Shown piece by piece: positions 59,184 to 64,000 of a stretch of DNA of 64,000 bases. A program made the translations under genes and the position numbers. Positions within the stretch are counted from its first letter, which is position 1. Each line of letters opens with the position of its first letter. The DNA lies in assembly GCA_033961575.1 (NCBI GenBank), contig CM066732.1:81486687-81550686 (forward strand), given 5' to 3'. The DNA is from Aselliscus stoliczkanus. Its lineage: Eukaryota > Chordata > Mammalia > Chiroptera > Hipposideridae. The notes beneath the pieces are model-generated. The model saw only the letters and a program-made list of their open reading frames with translations. It searched no databases and had not been told where the DNA came from.

Positions 59184-60060
59184 TAATCATGCATCACTTG
59201 ATGGGAATATATTCTGAGAAACATGTTGTTAGGTAATTTTATGGTTATGCAAACATCATAGAGTATATTTACACAAACCTAGATGGCATAGCCTATTGTT
59301 CTGTAGGGTGAGAAAAAATAGTCTTCCCTTTACCCTTCTGGGTTCTTGGCTAAGACATCCCTGTATTAAAGACAGATTAACAGATGAAAAGCAAATAAAA
59401 ATTTAATAACACGTATACTTCCTGTATACTTGAGAGAGACCCAAGAAAACTAAGTAACTCCAGGAAATGGCTAATGCCACCACCTTAAATACCATTCTGA
59501 AATACCAGTTGAAAAAAAAGATGTTGGATATGAAGGGAAACAGTTATGGGAAGTTATCAGGAAAAGCACAGTAAATGAGGTAGGGTTGTTATGTAGATTT
59601 AAATATTTACCTTCTGCATTGATGAGAGTTTCTAGAGATATAATCATCCCCTTCTTCTTGGTACAGCTAGGGAGAAATGCTTACAAATAAAGATTTTCCC
59701 TATCAATGTGAACATCTTTTACAAAGGATAACTTCTACTTGGTGTGTCCAGAGCTTCTCCCATATCTGTTTTTTTTAAAAAATTAACCAGCCTAAAATAA
59801 TCCATATGCTAAAGAAACATATTTTGGGAGGACAAATTCTGTTCTTTATAGCTCCTAGGCTATGAATCTGGACAGCATGTTACTGTACTGAATACTGTAG
59901 GCAATTGTAACACAATGGTAATTGGGTAATATTTTATGCTACAACAACTATGATGGCAACCAAGTCACTAGGCAATAGGACTTTTCCAGTTGTATTATAA
60001 TCTTATTGTCATATATGCAATTTGTTGTTGACTGAGACATCATTATGCAGCACTTGACTG
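59184..60060 (+). mobile_element. Tigger-like DNA transposon
   Basis: Non-coding element of the pogo/Tigger type. The left end (from 59184) keeps 'tcatgcatcacttgatggga' and 'ttctgagaaacatgttgtta'. The right end (to 60060) is the inverted 'gcagcacttgactg'. TA at 59182-59183 and 60061-60062. The flanking L1 words join perfectly when it is removed. It is interrupted by the solo LTR at 59302-59850. Confidence 0.83.
59302..59850 (-). mobile_element. Class I ERV solo LTR, nested
   Basis: A 549-bp block splits the Tigger-like element. The plus left end is TGTAGGGTGAG and the 4-bp flanks are gttc / gctc. On minus, the U5-like end carries 'gttaatctgtctttaataca' and 'aagaacccagaagggtaaag', typical of class I ERV LTRs. 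Non-coding; no viral genes present. Confidence 0.78.
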
Positions 60061-61205
60061 TATTGTTGAATTAAGTTTGCTAATATTTTGTTAACAATTG
60101 TTTATCCATGTTCATCAGGAATAACGGCCTGTAATTTTCTTTTTTGTGACATCTTTGTCTGGTATCAGGGCAATGCTGGTCATGTAAAATAAATTGGGAA
60201 GTATTCCCTCCTCTTCTAATTTTTGAAAGAGTTTGAGAAGGATTGGTATTAATTCTTCTTCAAATGTTAGGTAGAATTCACCAGTAAAAGCTGTGTGTTT
60301 CTGAACTTTTGTTTGTTGGGAAGTTTTCGATCACTGATTGAATGTTCTTAATAGTAATTTTGTCTGTTCAGATTTTCTATTTCTTCAAGATCTAGTTTTG
60401 GTAAGTGGTATGTTTCTAGGTATGTATCCATTTCTTCTAGTTTGTCCAGTTCATTGGCATGTAATTGTTCATACTAGTCTCTTATAATCCTTTGTATTTC
60501 TGTGGTATTGATTTGAAATCTCTTTCATTTCTGATTTTGAGTCCTTTCTCTTTATTTCTTAGTGAGGCTAGTTAAAATTTCATCAATTTCATTGTTCTTT
60601 TAAAAAAAACAGCTCTCATTTTCATTGATCCTTTCTATTGTCTTTTTAGTCTCTATTTTATTTATCTTCATGCTGATATTTGTTATTTATTTCTGTCTTC
60701 CAACTTTGGGTTTTGTTTGTTCTTTTGTGTTCTACTCCTTGAGGTATAAAGTTAGGTTATTTGTGATTTTTTTTTTCCTTGAGGTCAGGATTTATTGCTA
60801 TGAACTTCCTTCTTAGAATTGCTTTTGCTGTGTCCCATATGTTTTGGGATATGTGTTTTTATTTTCATTTGTCTCAAGGTGTTTTTTTGATTTCCCCTTT
60901 GAGGTCTTCTTTGACCTATTGGTTGTTCTGAGTCATGTTGTTTAATATCCACATATTTGTTATTTTTCCAGGTTTTTTCTTGCAATTCTTTTCTCATTCA
61001 TACTATTCTGGTAGGAAAATATGCTTGATATGATTTCAATCTTCTTAATCTTATTAAGATGTGTATTGCGGCCTAACATGATCTATCCTAGAGAGTGTTT
61101 ACTTGAGAATATGTATTCTGTTGCTTCTTGGGTGGAAAGTTCTGTATTTATCTGTGAAGTCTATCTGACATAATATGTCATTTAAGGTCAATGTCTCCTT
61201 ATTTA

Positions 61206-61284
61206 TTGGGTTGTCAGAAAAGTCATGGCACATGTTTGCAATGAAAACATAGAAAAATATGTCATGACTTTTCCGACAACCCAA
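61206..61284. mobile_element. 79-bp mariner MITE
   Basis: Nearly perfect inverted repeat: left TTGGGTTGTCAGAAAAGTCA, and the right end on the other strand starts TTGGGTTGTCGGAAAAGTCA. TA duplication at 61204-61205 and 61285-61286. The ends resemble those of the full-length mariner at 49463-50730. No coding capacity. Confidence 0.94.
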
Positions 61285-61740
61285 TACTTTCTGTGTGGCG
61301 ATATATCCATTGATGTAAGTGGGATATTAAACTTCCCTAATATTAATATTATTATATTGCTGTTTCTTACTTTAGGTCTGTTCATATTTACTATATATAT
61401 ATTAGGTGTTCCTATCTGGGGTGCATAAATATTAAAAAATTTATATTCTCTTGTTGGATTGACCGCTTTATCATTACATAATGCTCTTCTTTGTCTCTTA
61501 TTACCATCTCTGTGTTAATGTATATGTTATCAGATACAAGTGTAGGTACCCTAATTTTCTTTTAGTTTCCATTTGCATGTTTCATCTTTTTCCATTCATT
61601 CACCTTCAGCTTGTTTGTCCTTACATCTAAAAGGAGTTTCTGGTAGGCAGCATATGGAAGGGTCTTCTTGTATAATCATTTAGGTTTTCTAATAGTAATC
61701 TGTGTCTATTTTTTTTTTCAGTTCCAAAAAGAATTAGTCA

Positions 61741-61921
61741 TTGTCTCATTCATCTTTATTTCCTGTCATTATTTTTATAGTTCCCTGTGTTCTGCCAAAA
61801 TTTTCAATCTTGCTTTCTAAGTTTTCAAACATATTAAACTTAGTTATTTTAATTTCAAATGTAGCCAAAGTATATCTAGAATATCCAATGTAATATTTAG
61901 ATAAACTTTATATAACATACT

Positions 61922-61969
<48 letters not shown>

Positions 61970-62719
61970 TTATATCCAGTTTCTATTGAAGCCAATTACT
62001 AGTATACTTGGATTTTCTGTGCATGTATTTCTGTTCTTTGTTGGTTCTCTTTGTTTTCAGTATGCCACATATTCTTTTCTCCATATCTTCCAAAAACTGC
62101 TAAATTTTTTTATTCAACTAACATTGCATATAAAAATATAGATAATTTGATGTTCTGGATCATGTTAGTTTCTTCAAAAACAATTTCTTAATTTTGAATT
62201 GCATTAGTCAAGGAAATAACTATTTTATATGACCTTAATCCAGTCATAGGTGACTTAATTCAAAGTTAGATTTTTTTCCCGTTGAGAACTTGTCTATTTT
62301 TTCTCTACATTGCTCCTATGCCATAGCCTTTCTAGGGTCTCAAAACAAAAACAAATGGATATTTTCCCATTTTTTTTTACCCTTAACTCCTAAGTTAAAG
62401 CTGTTACCTAGGAATCCTCCAATTCACTTTTCAGGTCCTTTTTGCTTCCTTATCAGCAGGAGCCAGAAGAAAAGTCTATTCATTTTTTAAGCAGCACTTT
62501 ATAACCCACCATTGGGTAAAAGTGGAATCAAAAGCCAGATTTCTGTCTTTGGACTACATTGTCCTCTAGATCATCCCGCAAAATTTCTTACTGAATTGGT
62601 ACCTCTCATTTCCCTTCAAACATATTAAAAATATTTTTTCTTGTTTTTTTCTAGCTATTTTTACTGTAAATGTTAGTCCAAACCACCACTTTATCTACTA
62701 TTATAGGCAAGTAGGTTAT
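61741..62719. other. Unassigned sequence
   Basis: AT-rich. Contains a pure AT run at 61931-61966. The ORF at 62290-62490 lacks support. Confidence 0.35.
61931..61966. repeat. (AT)n microsatellite
   Basis: About 17 AT units. Confidence 0.97.
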
Positions 62720-62984
62720 ATAATTTATTTTAGTTTTAAAAAATAAAATATTTTTCCATTACAGTTAACATGCAATAGTATATTAGTTTCAGGTGTAAAA
62801 TATAGTTATTAGTCATTTATAAAACTTAGGCAGCGATCATCCCATAAGCCTAGTATTCATCTGACACGATACATAGTTATTACATTATTATTGACTATAG
62901 TCCCTATATTGTACTTTACATTCATATGACTGTTTTTATAACTGGCAATTTGTATTTCTTAATCCCTTCAATTAATCCCCTAAT
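62720..62984 (-). mobile_element. L1 3' UTR, antisense
   Basis: 'ttacagttaacatgcaatag' (62760-62779), 'ttagtttcaggtgtaaaata', 'gactatagtccctatattgt' (62892-62911) parallel the antisense L1 ends at 31920 and 32275. Confidence 0.8.
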
Positions 62985-62986
62985 TA

Positions 62987-63546
62987 TTGACAATTAAGTT
63001 TGCAAACTTGTTGCAAGGATGTGGCTAACCTTTTTTGATATCAGAGGGATAATTCATTATGAATTTGTACCAACTGGAGAAACAGTTCACCAAGTTCACT
63101 ATTTGGAAGTTCTGAAAAGGCTGTGTGAAAAAGTTAGATGAAAATAACTTGAACTGTTGGCTGACAATTCACGGCTTTTGCATCACTACAGTGCACCGGT
63201 TTACACAACACTGTCTCTGAGGAAGTTTTTAGCCAGGAAAATACAGTTATTGGAACACGCTCCCTACTCACCTGATCTGGCCCCAGTGACTTCTTTGTTT
63301 ACCCAAAGATAAGGGAAATATTGAAAGGCAGACAATTTGATGACATTCATTACATCAAGGGTAACATGATGACAGCTCTGATGGCCATTCCAGACAAAAA
63401 GTTCCAAAATTGTTTGAAGGGTGAACTAGGCACTGGCATTGGTGCATAGCTTCCCAAGGGGGAGTACTTTGAAGGTCACCATAGTGATATTCAGCCATGA
63501 GGTATGTAGTGCGTTTTCTAGGATGAGTTCATGGTCTTAATTGTCA
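62987..63546 (+). mobile_element. Mariner with internal deletion
   Basis: Ends TTGACAATTAAG (62987) and CTTAATTGTCA (to 63546) are mirror images, and a TA precedes the left end. Only ~560 bp remain of an expected ~1.3 kb. The sense strand carries the middle and C-terminal transposase codons directly after the 5' end, so the N-terminal DNA-binding half is deleted. It sits inside antisense L1 sequence. Confidence 0.83.
63035..63480 (+). pseudogene. Mariner transposase C-terminal half, broken
   Basis: Frames read 'DIRGIIHYEFVPTGETVHQV' (from about 63039, first catalytic Asp), then the expected HDNA motif is degraded (63189-63200 reads HHYSA) and 'HAPYSPDLAP' survives without a following Asp in frame. 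Several stops follow. Different subfamily from the copy at 49463. Confidence 0.8.
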
Positions 63547-63559
63547 GATCTCATGTGCT

Positions 63560-64000
63560 ACCCCAGTATTCTTTTTTTTTTTCTTTTCCATTTGCATGAA
63601 ATATCTTTCCTCCCCCTTAAACTTTCTGTCTATGTGTGTCTTTTGATCTTATGTGGGTCTCTTATAGGCAGCATATGTACTGGTTTTATTTTTTTTTAAT
63701 CCATACACCTCCTGTATGTCTTTTGATTGGAGCATTTAGTCCATGTTTATTTAAAGTAAGTATTGATTTGTATGTACTTATTGCCATTTTATTGTTTTCT
63801 GATTGTTTTTGTAGTTTTTGCATACCTTGTATATCTCTTATTTTTGGTTTGTGGTTATCATATATCATATATACCAAGCTATGTATATAGCAGTCTATTT
63901 TAAGCTGATGGTTGCTTAAGTTCAAACACATTCTATAATCACTACAATTATTACTTACCCCTTCATGTCTATGTTTTTGTCTTTCTATTTTACTTCTTTT
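63560..64000 (-). mobile_element. L1 ORF2 start, antisense (runs off window)
   Basis: Minus-strand frame ending near 63690 reads 'LTLNKHGLNAPIKRHTGG', the first residues of ORF2 endonuclease with LNxxG changed to LNKHG. It joins the 3' UTR piece left of the mariner without ORF2 between, as in the L1 at 32275. Confidence 0.78.

Larger units (their letters stand above)
58900..61740 (-). mobile_element. Old L1 ORF2, antisense host of nested insertions
   Basis: Antisense ORF2 reverse transcriptase and endonuclease. 'tggtttctctgcatcatgag' (59031-59050) to 'gttcttttaataatg' breaks at a Tigger-like element and resumes at 60061 'tattgttgaattaagtttgc'. Further words: 'ttttgtctgttcagattttc' (60358-60377), 'tgtctcaaggtgtttttttg' (60870-60889), 'ggtctgttcatatttactat'. 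It breaks again at a 79-bp MITE (61206-61284). No frame is intact. Confidence 0.85.

Noticed and set aside
54534..59850. A single provirus bounded by two LTRs
   Set aside because: The LTRs have different flanking duplications and lengths, and the space between contains MIR, L1 and SINEs but no retroviral genes.

Overview
This is mammalian nuclear DNA with no host protein-coding gene that I can support. It is AT-rich, intergenic or deep-intronic sequence built largely from nested transposable elements. The evidence for a placental mammal is: LINE-1 copies on both strands, old MIR and L2 fragments, MaLR-type and class I ERV solo LTRs, Tigger-like and mariner DNA transposons, and many copies of tRNA-headed SINEs that begin GGGCCGGCC and end CCCCAATAAAATCTT. 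That SINE head and tail resemble those I associate with rhinolophoid and related bats, and several recognisable mariners also fit a bat. The bat assignment is an inference from familiarity, not a proof.

Layout. 1-5.4 kb: old L1 pieces, one short SINE, a 490-bp CCT tract and one long SINE. 5.42-13.29 kb: a full-length sense L1 with a CpG-rich 5' UTR made of ~200-bp tandem units, a broken ORF1, a broken ORF2, a G-rich 3' UTR, an A-rich tail and 13-bp target-site duplications. 13.3-17.6 kb: a nest in which an old L1 is interrupted by an antisense 3' UTR of the same family as the full-length L1, by a second old L1 3' end and by a MaLR-type LTR. 17.6-31.9 kb: the least repeat-dense part, with one SINE, an L1M end, an unidentified ~1-kb old repeat, a palindromic mariner with two nested SINEs, an L2 end and a cluster of three MIRs. 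31.9-43.2 kb: antisense L1s, including one whose 5' UTR, ORF1 and 3' end survive but whose ORF2 centre is missing, studded with SINEs. 43.2-58.5 kb: mixed old L1, SINEs, a complete 1,268-bp mariner carrying a broken transposase, and a class I solo LTR. 58.7-64 kb: an antisense L1 host containing a Tigger-like element that itself contains a solo LTR, plus a 79-bp mariner MITE and an internally deleted mariner.

No element here looks able to move by itself: every recognisable ORF has stops, frameshifts or lost catalytic residues. The value of the window is its layering. Nested insertions and target-site duplications give relative ages, two size classes of one SINE family are visible, and mariner derivatives appear at several stages of decay (full length, palindromic, internally deleted, MITE). 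I found no new defence, toxin, CRISPR or metabolic system. Boundaries of old repeats are approximate because they were judged by eye.
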